Positions 22,344-32,814 of a DNA stretch of 64,000 nt are shown in pieces; the stretch's first letter is position 1; the number at the start of each line of letters is the position of its first letter. The DNA lies in NCBI GenBank assembly GCA_963681505.1, contig OY811979.1:3007414-3071413 (forward strand), written 5' to 3'. The position numbers were made by a program, and so were the translations under genes. The notes beneath the pieces are model-generated. The model ran no database searches and had not been told where the DNA came from. It saw only the letters and a list, made by a program, of their open reading frames with translations. This stretch comes from Eunapius fragilis (taxonomy: Eukaryota; Porifera; Demospongiae; Spongillida; Spongillidae).

Positions 22344-22997
22344 GATTAGTGTGATTTGGTGTTGATTCGGTTCACGTGAGAGTGCGCGTTCTAACCAAGT
22401 TTGGTATACACGTGGTTCCAAACTCTACATCATGCTAGGGTCCCCAGACTACCCGACGGTATCATTGATGTGATGTGGAGAAGCTGGTTCGCCCACCTGT
22501 CATCCTGTCATCCCCGTTTATCTTTAGATACAGTAATTAAATTATACAAGACATAGGAGGCTGATAGTCGATTGTTCATCAAAGTATTATATTATATAAA
22601 AGCGAGTCCTCCAGCCGATTCTGAAGCTATTGATGAAATTTTCATCGCTTAGAAATGTTCCTGTCCTGAGTTATGCGTTGCCAAGAAGAAGGAGGAGAAG
22701 AAGAAGAATAAGACGACCCGCCCCTTGTTCCGAGACTGGGTACGAGGACGGGCAGTACACTCTTGTTCTCAACAACCACGCATGAAACAAAAACGAAACT
22801 ACTCATTTTTGACTTCTAGATCGATTGCTAAAACAAGCTACATGATCCGATCGTCGGGAGTGTTGTTACAGACGGGTCGCGTTTTTTAATGACATTCATA
22901 GTCGGGGTCAAATCCTATATGGAAGTTTCTAACGAAACTTCAGATAACTGACGGGTGAGACCATAGAAATATCTATGGTGAGACCACGGCCATATAC

Positions 22998-23098
22998 TCA
23001 GTTATGCACAGTTATACGCAATGTGTATAACAGATTATGTATAATAGCGTGTATAACAATGTTATACCGACGTGTATAGCAACCCTTTTTACACAGTG
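22998..23098. repeat. TATACGCAATGTGTATAAC repeat, copy 1
   Basis: Palindromic TATAC...GTATAAC segments end in AACCCTTTTTACACAGTG. The same arrangement recurs twice near 63400-63630, defining a dispersed MITE-like family. The flanks (22455-22997 and 23099-23490) hold no gene that I can see. Confidence 0.75.
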
Positions 23099-23497
23099 TC
23101 TGTGGTAGGTACTTGGATAAATCACGTAACTACCGTAAAAAATTGTATCCCAAAAATTTGCCGTAATTTTTGACTGACGTCACGGAGAGGATTGGTTTGA
23201 GGCGATCGTTTGTTTGCGCTGGTTTCGAGTTTTGTTGTGCTTGCTATATTCTATAAAGTTAGCCCATGGCTTCTTTTAGCATTTGCTATTCGTTGTATAC
23301 GGTGAAATGATTCGCAGTAGTAAGTTGTGGGCGTGTCAAAAAAGGGTATGGCTTGATGCTTATAGAATTTTGTAGCGCATTGAATGGGTTGCATGAAATA
23401 CATATGAAGGCATTAAGGACACCTAGATTCATTACTCATTTAAATATGAGGGCAATCAGACGATGCGCAGGGTGTTGTCTCGAAGCCTCCACGAACG

Positions 23498-23884
23498 CAG
23501 CAGCGGATCCAGGGGGGGGGGGCACTCGGGGCACGTGCCCCCCCCCCCCGCTATTTATAAATTCATAACTTTTCGGGCCGCATTTTATAATATAGCTGCA
23601 CGATTGCGCTGCCTATTGATATCCGCACGCATGAACTCTACTACTGTACTATATCCCAGGCCCCCCGATACGCGATCATACTCCCCCCCCCCCCGGTCCT
23701 TCGTATCGGGCCAGAAACCGACAGCACCCCCCCCCCCCCCCGCTCTATGTTTTGGGCCAGAAACCGACAGCACCACCCCCCCCCCCCCGCTCTTCGTATC
23801 GGGCCATAAACCGACAGCAGCCCCCCCCCCCCCCCCCCTCGGAAGCCAACCCCACCCCACCCCCGGCCACACCCACCATCCGTG

Positions 23885-23915
<31 letters not shown>

Positions 23916-23931
23916 CCTGCATCCGCCGCTG
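23498..23931. mobile_element. Non-autonomous hAT element with poly-C core
   Basis: Ends CAGCAGCGGATCCAGG and CCTGCATCCGCCGCTG, flanked flush by GAACG (23493-23497 and 23932-23936). The core has three diverged ~55-bp units (CGTATCGGGCCAGAAACCG) separated by runs of 10 or more C. Open frames through it are Gly/Pro homopolymer artefacts. It is related to 40866-41284. Confidence 0.8.
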
Positions 23932-23999
23932 GAACGGCTTCATATGGTTTAAAGTACACCATTATCGTGAAAGCTAATAGCAGTGGGACATCATACTTA

Positions 24000-25320
24000 T
24001 ATGCCCTTATGTTACTAAGATACCTTCTTTTACGTAGGTAGAGAGTATTAACGAGGTTGTCTATATAAAACTTTTCGTTGCAGTGGGTTCTTTAGCTAGA
24101 TAATTTTCAGACTCTGCTGCTTATGTAGTAACAGCGCCCTGAATATCACGAGATTCTGAATTAGCGCAATGCTCTTATCAATCAAACCAATTTGTCATGC
24201 AACATGCAATGTTAGTTTATTATTCATGTTTTAATACTATGTTTATTAAACTCTATCGGAACCTACGCGAGTAGGTTCCATATAGGAATCCTGCAGTATC
24301 ATGAATGTCATTAAAAAAACGTCACTCGCGTCTAGCGGGACAGCCAAGAGTTGGGTCACTTCGCTTTTAGTGGCAATCGAGCAATATCAAAAAGGAGAAC
24401 AGTTCTGCGTTATACATATGTCATAAGACGGTGTACTTTTAGAGAACAAAAATACTCGTCCCCATCGTCCGTACCCAGTCCCACCTAAAATTTCTCCTCC
24501 GTCGTCGTCTTCTTCTTCTTCTTCCTTCGGGATAGCATAACTCACGACAGGAACGTTTGTAAAGCACGCCTTGTGTACCAATCGCTTCAGGATGTGTCCG
24601 CATGTTATCTTCAGGTATCTGTTAGACGCCTAACCGATCGGGCAATCGGCTGAAGCTAGTTGTACCTTATTTGGTGTTGATCTGCAAATAGCACATTACA
24701 TCAGCTATCACAATGTTCATGACGCACCAGTATAATATAACCAGCGTTATCAAATTCGATGGTTTTACCATATAATCTCATGAGGACAATTGTGATTCCA
24801 CTCGAGCATCTAAAAGTGGAAAGATCCAGATGCTGCCAGATCTGCCAAACGTGCGTATGTCAAGCGCGTTACCCGAAAAGAACAACAAAACGACCACCCA
24901 AATGTACGTTTATACGGCATCGATAAATGTTGCATCGATATATTATAAGCATGCATGGTATATCGCTAAAATGGAAGGAATAGTTTAGTTACAGCGGTAG
25001 AGATACTGCGTCTCTCCGTTTTATAGTAATATGCGCTGTTTGAAATGTGTGTATAACGCCAAAGTTGCTTACGTCAGTTTGGTCATGTATTGTGGTGCAT
25101 GGTTTATCTGATTATAGCGTGAGATCAGTTTACTTAGAGTGCATTTATTCTTTGTATTATATGGCTTCGATTTTAACCTTTATCAATCCTTTGCTCCTCA
25201 ATGGAGATAGTCTGGGGACTAGTGATATACTTGGTACACACCTCAACAGAATTGCAGATTCTAATATAAACCTGTCATGATTGCGCAAGTTGACGTTTTA
25301 TGCTACCTTATTCTATGCGT
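24000..25320. other. No recognisable gene
   Basis: A roughly 1.3-kb AT-rich region. It contains a perfect GGAACCTAC/GTAGGTTCC hairpin near 24258 and a GAA/TTC-rich segment (24440-24560) that resembles 22650-22745 in reverse. Short frames carry no domain. Confidence 0.4.
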
Positions 25321-25367
25321 TTCAAGAACTAAATACAATACCAAATCCACCAAAAAAAAATTAGGAA

Positions 25368-25647
25368 ACAAGTAATAAAAACATTCTCTACACGAGAAGG
25401 TTGGTGGTATATAGGAATCAAAGGTGAGATGGTGGTGTAAAAACAAGACTTCTGATTGAAAAGGAAAAATGAAATAGACCTATATTAGCACGCACATTAA
25501 AATATGACAACATGCTGCTAATATAGGTCTATTTCATTTTTCCTTTTCAATCAGAAGTCTTGTTCCCTTGCTTTTTACACCACCATCTCACCTTTGATTC
25601 CTATATACCACCAACCTTCTCGTGTAGAGAATGTTTTTATTACTTGT
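25368..25647. mobile_element. Foldback MITE, copy 3
   Basis: The best-preserved copy: its first 32 bp (starting ACAAGTAATAAAAACATTC) are exactly complementary to its last 32. It shares the CAAGAACTAAATACAATAC left shoulder with copy 1. Confidence 0.88.
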
Positions 25648-25771
25648 ATTATAATAGTATGGAGAAAACATGAACAGGAATACAAGATGCAGCAGAATAC
25701 ACTAATCAGAATAAATGCAAATGCTATTATTAATACATACATACATATCCAGACATACTGAGACACACTGG

Positions 25772-26455
25772 CTATGAAAGTGACAATGAGGAACTATCCC
25801 CCTCCTGAAGGGAACAGCCACATCTTAAGAGGAGGGCTCGGGCATTGGCTCGCACAAGAGTCAAATTAAGGCGGCCATACAAGCAGCAGACAACCTTGGA
25901 CTTGGGGGAGTTGATCCTTGTGGCAAGGTATGATGCAAGCCGTGATAAAGCTTGCATCACTTCATTGCCCCAGGCTCCATATGACTCGGCCACAAGGGGA
26001 ATACATGTCCACCCTAGCTCGGAACACTTGGCATCATTGGCAGAGTGCTTCCTTAGCTCAGCAGCAACCGCTGCTGACCCTGATGTGCGACCCGCTTCAG
26101 AGATAAGAATAGGTTTAAGCGGAGACACCACAGTAAGGTCAAAGGCAGCAGGCTTGCCACAGAGCCAATTGGAAGCTAGGATGTCAGCAGGGCGTGTGTT
26201 CCGAAACTCATGTCCTAGTCCACTACCGGCCTCTGCCTTGGCGCTGATGCAGGCATGATGGCAGGTTTGAAGCACTACATCCCTGAGCTTGTTGTGCCTG
26301 GATACAGCATCACCACCTCTCTTACATGTTATTGCATGGTGACCTAGGGGATCCAAGGGATGTTCTGGACACAACACACAGGGAGGTGAGCCAGGTGAGG
26401 TGTTTAGCCCCAGCCACCACTTGATGCATGGCCATTTGGTGCTCGTTGGGGTCTA
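25772..26455 (-). pseudogene. Retroelement C-terminal zinc motif plus PD-(D/E)xK-like nuclease fragment
   Basis: The frame 26377-25772 (201 aa from its Met) is open upstream to about 26455. It has CVLCPEHPLDPLGHHAITC, a CCHC-like knuckle (C..C...H...C), then RHNKLRDVV and RPADILASNWLCGKPAAFDLTVVSPL. The latter has the Asp...Asp-x-Thr-Val pattern of restriction-like (RLE) endonucleases of R2-type non-LTR elements. It continues with SGSAAVAAELRKH, ELGWTCIPLVAESYG and AWGNEVMQALSRLASYLA. No reverse transcriptase is attached. A decayed relative lies at 51600-51990, so it is a dispersed element part. Function is inference; similar proteins are widespread in sponge and coral gene sets as uncharacterised. 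Confidence 0.6.
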
Positions 26456-26471
26456 AGCTTAGACCCAGGCC

Positions 26472-26560
26472 CTCAATACCTCATGCACTTTATTCAGTGA
26501 CTCTGCAATCAGTAGGCCAAACAGGGACATCAAGAAACAGTGCATGAGGTATTGACTTCA
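26472..26560. repeat. Short hairpin
   Basis: TCAATACCTCATGCACT and its complement AGTGCATGAGGTATTGA enclose about 50 bp, next to the nuclease fragment's 5' side. Confidence 0.75.
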
Positions 26561-26944
26561 CTATCAAATATCTTCTAGTATTAATGTGTTGGTGAAGCAG
26601 TAAGTAGGTTGCAGCTGTCTTTATATGTACTAAAGCAAATCTTGTCAGCTAAACACACAGATGCCAGAAATCTTTTTTTTTTTTTGTGAAGATCACTAAG
26701 GACAAAACTTTATGTGATAAGCTACCATTTTATGTATCATAACCATAAGTTCCATACCAGAACCTTCTTTATCTATCCACATTCATATGCGCAGATCATA
26801 CATCACCAAATACAATTGCCAAGCACACCACAAATCTACATGCATGCATCACATGAAGTCTGCAGAGCCTTGGAGCTACTTGATGACCACACAAAGCCAG
26901 CAATGTCACTTCTATTTGAGTTGTTGCTGAAGCTTTTTGTCATG

Positions 26945-27287
26945 AGGGTGCTAACCAATGATACATGAAGGGACTAGCCAATGATACACGGGGGGCTAGC
27001 CAATGATACATGAGGGGACTAGCCAATGACACATGAGGGGGCAGGCTAATGATACATGAGTGGGCTAACCAATGATACATGAGGGGGCTAGCCAATGTTT
27101 CATGAGGGGGCTATCCATTAATACTTTGATACATGAAGGGGCTAGCCAATGATACATGAGGGTGCTAGCCAATGATATGAGGAGGCTAGCCAATGATACA
27201 TGAGGGGGCTAGCCAATGATACATGAGGGGGCTAGTCAATGATACATGAGGTGGCTAGCCAATGATACATGAGGGGGCTAGTCTTCT
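26945..27287. repeat. About 23-bp minisatellite
   Basis: About 14 units of GGGGCTAGCCAATGATACATGA, with small variants and one longer interruption near 27115. Confidence 0.9.
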
Positions 27288-27310
27288 ATGAATCTCAACC
27301 TCTGCTATTG

Positions 27311-27574
27311 ACAAGTTAACAACAACATTCTCTCTGGAAAGTTGGTGGTATATAGGATTTGCAGGCTATTGTTGGTGTAAAAAGGAAAGGAACAAAGGAA
27401 CAATAAAGAGACGAATTTATAAAACTAGTATTATATTTAGTAACATAACTACAAAAATGCTAAATGTAGGACTATAAAAATCGTATCATCGTTGATCCAT
27501 TCCTTTTCAGATCACCATAGACCTCAAATCCTATATACCACCAACTCTCAGAGAGAATGTTTTTTATATCTTGT
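27311..27574. mobile_element. Foldback MITE, copy 4 (diverged)
   Basis: Same family: ACAAG...ACATTCTCT ends and GTTGGTGGTATATAGGATTTG blocks. The arms are more diverged and the central stem around 27410-27480 is less regular than in the other three. Confidence 0.8.
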
Positions 27575-27771
27575 GAATTTCGAGTTTTGAGGTGAGAGTT
27601 TCTTTTTTTTTAAATGTATAAAATTTATTATGACATGCATTTTCCTCTGCAAATGTTGAGGTGAAGTCTCAAAATGCCTTCGCGTGCTACGGCATCCATA
27701 CGAAATTTAATGAATAGCAGTAATAAATCACGTGAATAATCAAAGTAAGGGTTCAACAATGGCCGCTCCCC

Positions 27772-28901
27772 TCAGCATACATGTGGGGTTGCCCCCTTGC
27801 GAGGTTTGCTGCAGCATATGATGTACACGCAGAGTGCTACAGTAACCAGCACCAGGGTGGCTCCACCCCCTGCGGCAGTACCTACAATCACAGGCAATGG
27901 AGAAGTTTGGAAAAGGCGAGGGGTACACCAGGTGATGTTGGGAGCAGGTTGCACAGTAGGAGAGCAACTAACAGTGATGTTGGCTGATATGGCTGGAAGC
28001 ATAATGAAATAGCAATCATTCAAATAGGGAGTTTTGATATCTTTTAATAACTTACCCTTCTTTCTTGTGACAGCTAGCCGCATAGTAACACCAGCAGATG
28101 GATATGATGGGATAGAGTTCTGAGTCACGATGCATATGTAGGTTCCTCCATCACTGTCCTGAGCACCACTGAGTACAAGTGTTCGATGGTCACTGGAGAA
28201 GTTCACCATTGGCTCCTTTAGTTCTGTCCTGTTCCCTCCTGGGCCCAACTTGAACCATGTGATGCTTGTACTTGGGGGGTCAGGAACACCAGAGACATAC
28301 ACCTTCAGCTGTCCACTGGAGCCTGCCTCAACACTGACATCATCACTGACTGCATGGACGGCTGGGTTAGCTGCAAGTGAAGTGCATGTGTGGGAGGGAA
28401 AGGTAATACAAATACATACAGTGCTGGATTGATTTTATTTCAAACGCTATTAGTGGTCAAATTAAACCGTGGGAAGCTATCATACAAGTGAGGACTGTAC
28501 ATACCACTCACCACTTGTGATGTTAATAGTCACAGACTCATTGGTTGTACTGTCAGAACAAGTGTAGATACCAAGATCACTGTTGGTAAATCTATCCAAC
28601 ACAAGACGCCTTCCATTTGCCACTGTCTGTATCCAGTAAGCATTAATAGCCAAAGGTCCAGTCCAACCAACACCAGCTCCATTACTAGAGGTTGTGTTAC
28701 AGTCCAAGTTATCACTGAAAGTAGTCAGGCCAATCCATGTGGCCAGTCTTTCGACCATCCAGGATTGGGTGGGGTTAATGTTTGGAGGGATTGGCTGACG
28801 ATAGTGATAGATCTGGAGACCTGTGCGAATAAGGGAGTTCACGTGCATGAAAATTGCTCCGTTTGTGTCCGGAGATAATTTACTTTTACTCGTTAATAGG
28901 C
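27772..28901 (-). CDS. Single-pass membrane protein with two Ig domains (5' end missing)
   Basis: Three exons join in phase 1: 28901-28512, 28370-28056 and 27992-27772. Exon 1 is one Ig domain with NLDCNTT (first Cys), YWIQ (core Trp) and DLGIYTCSD (second Cys in the D-x-G-x-Y-x-C motif). Exon 2 is a second, I-set-like domain with ITWFKLG, DSDGGTYICIVTQN and several N-glycosylation sites; the expected first Cys position reads LKVYVSG, so its disulphide is apparently lost. Exon 3 has a short extracellular part, one hydrophobic span (VIVGTAAGGGATLVLVTVAL) and a basic 13-residue tail ending HVC. Symmetrical phase-1 Ig exons are usual in animal receptor genes. A signal-peptide exon upstream was not identified. 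It may be an adhesion or recognition receptor; the ligand is unknown. Confidence 0.8.
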
Positions 28902-29599
28902 CTACATAACACAAGGACGCTATAATGTACCAACGCCTACATAATCAACCAACGTCTACCGCACGACCTGGGCGGGCATATAATGCTCACTTGTACATGC
29001 GCGCGCTCTGACCTCTGACGCAAAGCAAGGAATCGAGCACCAGCTGCAAAGTCCACCAGAAATTCATGGTATGACAGTACAACCAGAGATAATATATAGA
29101 GGGATTGGAAGCGAATCACGTGTGCTATACTTTTGTGCGGGACATCCGAGGTAGTGATAATCGCACCTCTGAACTTGTGAAAAGGGGTGGATTTTTGGGA
29201 AGTCACTGTCGAACTTTAGCTTGGATCTCCTTGAAGGTACGCTGTAATATTCAGCTGATGCTACAGATCGATAGCCCAGTGAATCTACTTGAAACTATAA
29301 ATACAGTTTATGCGGTAATAAAGCTTTGTCGCGACAGTTTTACGGTGTCAAAGTAGAAAAAGTATGGTTTTTTTCTTTCGTTGGGGTTAGCTATTTGTGT
29401 AGTGATGCTATGGTCTTGCAATTGTGCTAGAAATGATTGGCTGCGTTTTTATTGTGTACTAAGATGTTTTTTAATCCTATGGGACGCTTCTGAGTGGACT
29501 TCCATGGGTTTTGACCCTTTACGATTACAGAAGGTTATCTTTGTAAGTTAAAGAGCAAAGCAGTCGCAGTATTTTTTTCCTTATAGTGCAAAGCCTAAA
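28902..29599. other. Upstream of the Ig gene, no firm exon
   Basis: Should contain the promoter and the signal-peptide exon of the Ig gene. A minus frame at 29206-28937 has a hydrophobic stretch, FQSLYILSLVVLSYHEFLV, that could be part of it, but no splice link is proven. Confidence 0.35.
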
Positions 29600-30240
29600 G
29601 TGTGTCTTAGTGAGGTTCTCTTGTTTTTAGGTTGCGCTTTGTGTCTACTAGATTCGTCGCTATCTGTATCACGCATCAATGATTATACGTGTAATGGTGG
29701 GTTATTCATGATAGTTACTGTTACTTATTGTCCTGATGCATTCAGCAGACCAGACATGAGCAGGAGAAAACTAAGGCTAGGAAGAAGAAAGAAAAGCCTG
29801 GAAAGACAGAAACCCAAAGTCCTCACTGTCTCCATTCCACGTGCTGCTGTATCTGTGCAGCTATATCCAAGTGTTTTTTGTTCACCTTCCTTGCCTAATG
29901 CTCCACAGCACTCTGGTCCTTTTGATCAGCCTGTCACTCAGCTCACGGTGTCATTGTGCATGGGTGGAAGAGTATAAAATCACCCAAAAGAAGACGACTC
30001 AAAAATCTAAAGCCCTCAGGAAGCAACTGAACTGAAACTCCCTCCCCCCCCCCCCCCCCCCCATCACGTGCACACATTTTTTGTTCTGAATATGTTTAGT
30101 CACAAGTGGCAGTTACAAAAAAGTTACTCCGTAGTTCGCGTACATGTACTAAACTATATGGCATCGTTTCCTTTCCTCGCGTTAATTAGTGTTAAGTGCC
30201 TCCGCTTCCAATCCCGCTATATATTATCTCTGGTACAACA
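29079..30240. repeat. 33-bp inverted repeat pair
   Basis: ACCAGAGATAATATATAG followed by GGGATTGGAAGCG at 29083-29113 is repeated in inverse at about 30203-30236 with one mismatch. The two read RFQS(L/R)YILSLV outwards. They may be ends of a 1.15-kb insertion or a duplicated first exon/promoter of the Ig gene. Confidence 0.6.
29600..29977 (+). CDS. Uncharacterised short frame, 125 aa
   Basis: Starts MCLSEVLLFLGCALCLLDSSLSVS, which looks like a signal peptide. It then contains a very basic segment, RRKLRLGRRKKSLERQK, and a Ser/Pro-rich end. It lies inside the 33-bp inverted pair and ends shortly before a C18-20 run (30044-30062). No family is recognised, and it may be chance. Confidence 0.25.
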   Translation: MCLSEVLLFLGCALCLLDSSLSVSRINDYTCNGGLFMIVTVTYCPDAFSRPDMSRRKLRLGRRKKSLERQKPKVLTVSIPRAAVSVQLYPSVFCSPSLPNAPQHSGPFDQPVTQLTVSLCMGGRV

Positions 30241-30545
30241 GTGGCGTAGGAACGGTTCAAACAGTGGAGGGGGGTTAAATTATTAATTCATATTAAGTGG
30301 GTGTGGTTATTCGTGGCCGTGCGCTTGCTTTGACTTTGTCGCCATGCAAGGGGCTGGGCGGATACAGGATAAGGGGGTTGAGACACGCGATACGAAAAAC
30401 AAGGGGGGGGGGGGGGGGGAGAAGGTGTACGCTTCAGGAACAATGCGAAATGTGGGGGTGGGGGTGGGGGAGGCTGCTTAGCGAAGAGGGGGAGATACAT
30501 GTACCTTATTAACCCCCTTCCTCTTTTGTATCCGCCCCTGCGATG
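30241..30545. mobile_element. G-rich hAT-type MITE (tentative)
   Basis: Starts CAGTGGCGTAGGAACGG and ends TGTATCCGCCCCTG, resembling the CAGxGGCGGATxCA termini of the two other poly-C/G hAT derivatives. It contains a G17-18 run and TACGAAAAACAAGG. No target duplication is visible. Confidence 0.45.
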
Positions 30546-30559
30546 GTCTCGCTTTTAAC

Positions 30560-31480
30560 CGATCTCAATATAATTTTATTCATAAATATGGGCACAAAAT
30601 ATGAGGGTGTTGCCGCGATTACGTATTTGGCCGTAATCGCCTAATCGCGATATATCGCGATATAAAACCTTTAATCGCGATATTTAATCGATAATAATAA
30701 CCTCGTGTAATCATGGCAAACCTTAAGGAAAAGAAACCCGCAATCTTACAACTAAATGCGATCTGGTTCCTGTGGACCGCAAAAAGCACAAGTGTGGGAG
30801 CATTTTGGGATACTTGCAAAAGGAATACTCAGCCTCTTCGTGGGTTGTCTGTCTCTTACAAGGCACGACAACACCACCACCAATATGATCCTCTTGCACA
30901 CGCCACAGGTTAAGATTTGGTTAAGGATTGTGGCAAAAAAATAAGATTTTATCTGCATGGGTTTTTAGTATTATTTTTTCATTGTACAATGTACATAGCG
31001 ACAAGCGATCAGCCGACGACTGCAGCATGCATCTCTGTTACGTCTGTTGCAACGGTTGCATCTGCAAGCAAACACGCTGAGAAAAACAAAATAGACCAGT
31101 GATTAAGTCATTTGAATGAGTTAGTGTATCCATTGGTATCCGAATTGACTAAAAAATATCTAGCTGTTCCAGCATCCACGGTTCCGTTTTTTCTACCGCA
31201 AAGAACATACTACAGAAGAAAAGAGGGGGTACCCATCCTGCACGGCAATAAAAATGCATCTTCCTGCGTCACAACTCTAAAATAATGACTACTCTTATAG
31301 TGTTAGCTTACAAAGCCCCCCAAACCCGCCCCTCCTTGGTCAATAAGCCCCCAAATTTTGAAAGTTGTCTACGGCTATGGAAATGTGCAATTACTTTGCA
31401 CAGCTGTATCTCCTCCGTATAATGGATCAAGTAAAAATTAACGAACAGGACAAATCGATAGGTACAGGACTCCTCTGCGT
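30560..31480. other. No recognisable gene
   Basis: Contains several AATCGCGAT repeats near 30640-30690. Otherwise only short frames of no known family. Confidence 0.4.
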
Positions 31481-31481
31481 A

Positions 31482-32500
31482 TTAAGCGAATTTGAAGTTA
31501 ATTGAGTTCCTGCCGAAAGATATGGCCAGTTTGAACCCCAAGGAGTATTGGACGTTGCAACACTGGCACATTAAAAGCTGCCAAAGGCACTGCTTCGCAA
31601 CATCACGTGATATTTGATTCAGTCTCTCATAAACACAATACTCTAACGTTTCTTCGTCGGATACTATGCACAGCTTATCAAAGCTTAGAAGTGAAAATAG
31701 TGCCTTTGATGAAGACCCGTGTAACTTCCGACGTATACGTTTTTCCATACAATTAAAACGGTGTACATACGCACCGTGTGATAATGCTTTAAATACATAA
31801 CCAAGCACACCATTTGTACTTTTCAAGCCAAACACAAATGATTCACAAATTTGAAACTGTTTTAGCTCAGATGAAAAATCACACATATATTGCAATTCTG
31901 AAGCATTCTCTACCATAGAACTATAAAGGGTATACCTGGCTGCCACTAACTCTGTATCAGTCAATTTGAAAAAGTATCCAAATTTGCCTTCTGAATGAAG
32001 CAGACAGTCACGCCAATGTTTGATACGTGAGTATATAGATTCCATCACTTTTTTGCATTCTAAGACTTTATAATTGATGTCAAATTTCAAAATACTGCTA
32101 TTCCACTTAACTCTTGATTGCCGCATTTTGATTTTTACATGCTATTGTAGTATGTAAGTTTTTATGAGCTTGATGCAAATCAGGCAAGACAAATCCAACC
32201 ACACTAGAACTATTGTCACCATAAGATCTTCGTAAGCAAAACAGTTCAATGCATTTTATTGTACACTGTCTTGCAGTACAAGGCAGCTGTTTACCCTGAA
32301 CGGTTTTCTATAATAAGCAAAGAACATGAACTGCGTTGCCAATGCCTTTGACTATGCATGATCAGGTATGTCATGCTTACACAACTCACCAGTTACAGAA
32401 TATACAGCAACATCAGGTTTAAAATCTAGATTACACAACCAGCATGATAGATTTAGAGCAGGGAACACTTGGCGGTTAGAAGTCACTGCTACGTACATTT
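31482..32500 (-). pseudogene. Unrecognised multi-exon protein gene, disrupted
   Basis: Three minus-strand segments look coding. A Cys/Trp-containing exon at about 32485-32390 (NRQVFPALNLSCWLCNLDFKPDVAVYS) ends at a GTGAGT donor. A segment of about 32306-32110 (after TATTATAG) has KQLPCTARQCTIKCIELFCLRR and SSSVVGFVLPDLHQ. A long frame at 32126-31482 (214 aa) has ILKFDINYKVLECKK, RIKHWRDCLLHSEGKFGYFF and TDTELVAARYTLYSS, and ends FKLAISFGRNSINFKFA. The last two overlap in different frames near 32115, so there is a frameshift or an unresolved intron. I recognise no domain; cysteine-rich N-terminal parts followed by a helical C-terminal half are all that can be said. It may be a host gene relic or part of an unlisted element. 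Confidence 0.45.
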
Positions 32501-32814
32501 GATTTTGTAATAACACCATTCAATTTCCATTCTGTGCTGCTACTTCTATCAGCAATAATGGTAACATTTTGCTTAACTGATACATCTCTTGCATCCACAT
32601 AACTAGCTACAGCAATTGCAGCAACAAATTCAGTCTTCTCCCTCCACCCTTCGTACAATGTATCGGTATCAAGTCCTCAGCGGAATAAAAAATATTTTTT
32701 TAATGATTAACCACGCCTACACGTAGGGGTTAAAGTAGGCGTTCCATCTCTGGAAAACCATGTTTTTTTTTTTTTTAATTTAGGCAACAGGATGTGTATT
32801 GTCTAAAACAGGAA

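Larger units (their letters stand above)
18771..22454. mobile_element. Foldback element split by the KDZ transposon
   Basis: TAGTCTGGGGACCCTAGC at 18771 is repeated in inverse at the right end (ends 22454). The left arm continues after the KDZ element at 22109 (GGGTCTGGAACCAGTATACGTG ... GCTAGCATCTCTGA) and matches the right arm (22277-22454) in reverse. The right arm carries about 80 bp extra. Without the insertion, the foldback would be about 370 bp. No flanking duplication was recognised. Confidence 0.78.

Noticed and set aside
23463..24041. Pro-rich and Gly-rich frames
   Set aside because: Translations of poly-C/poly-G runs inside a non-autonomous hAT element.
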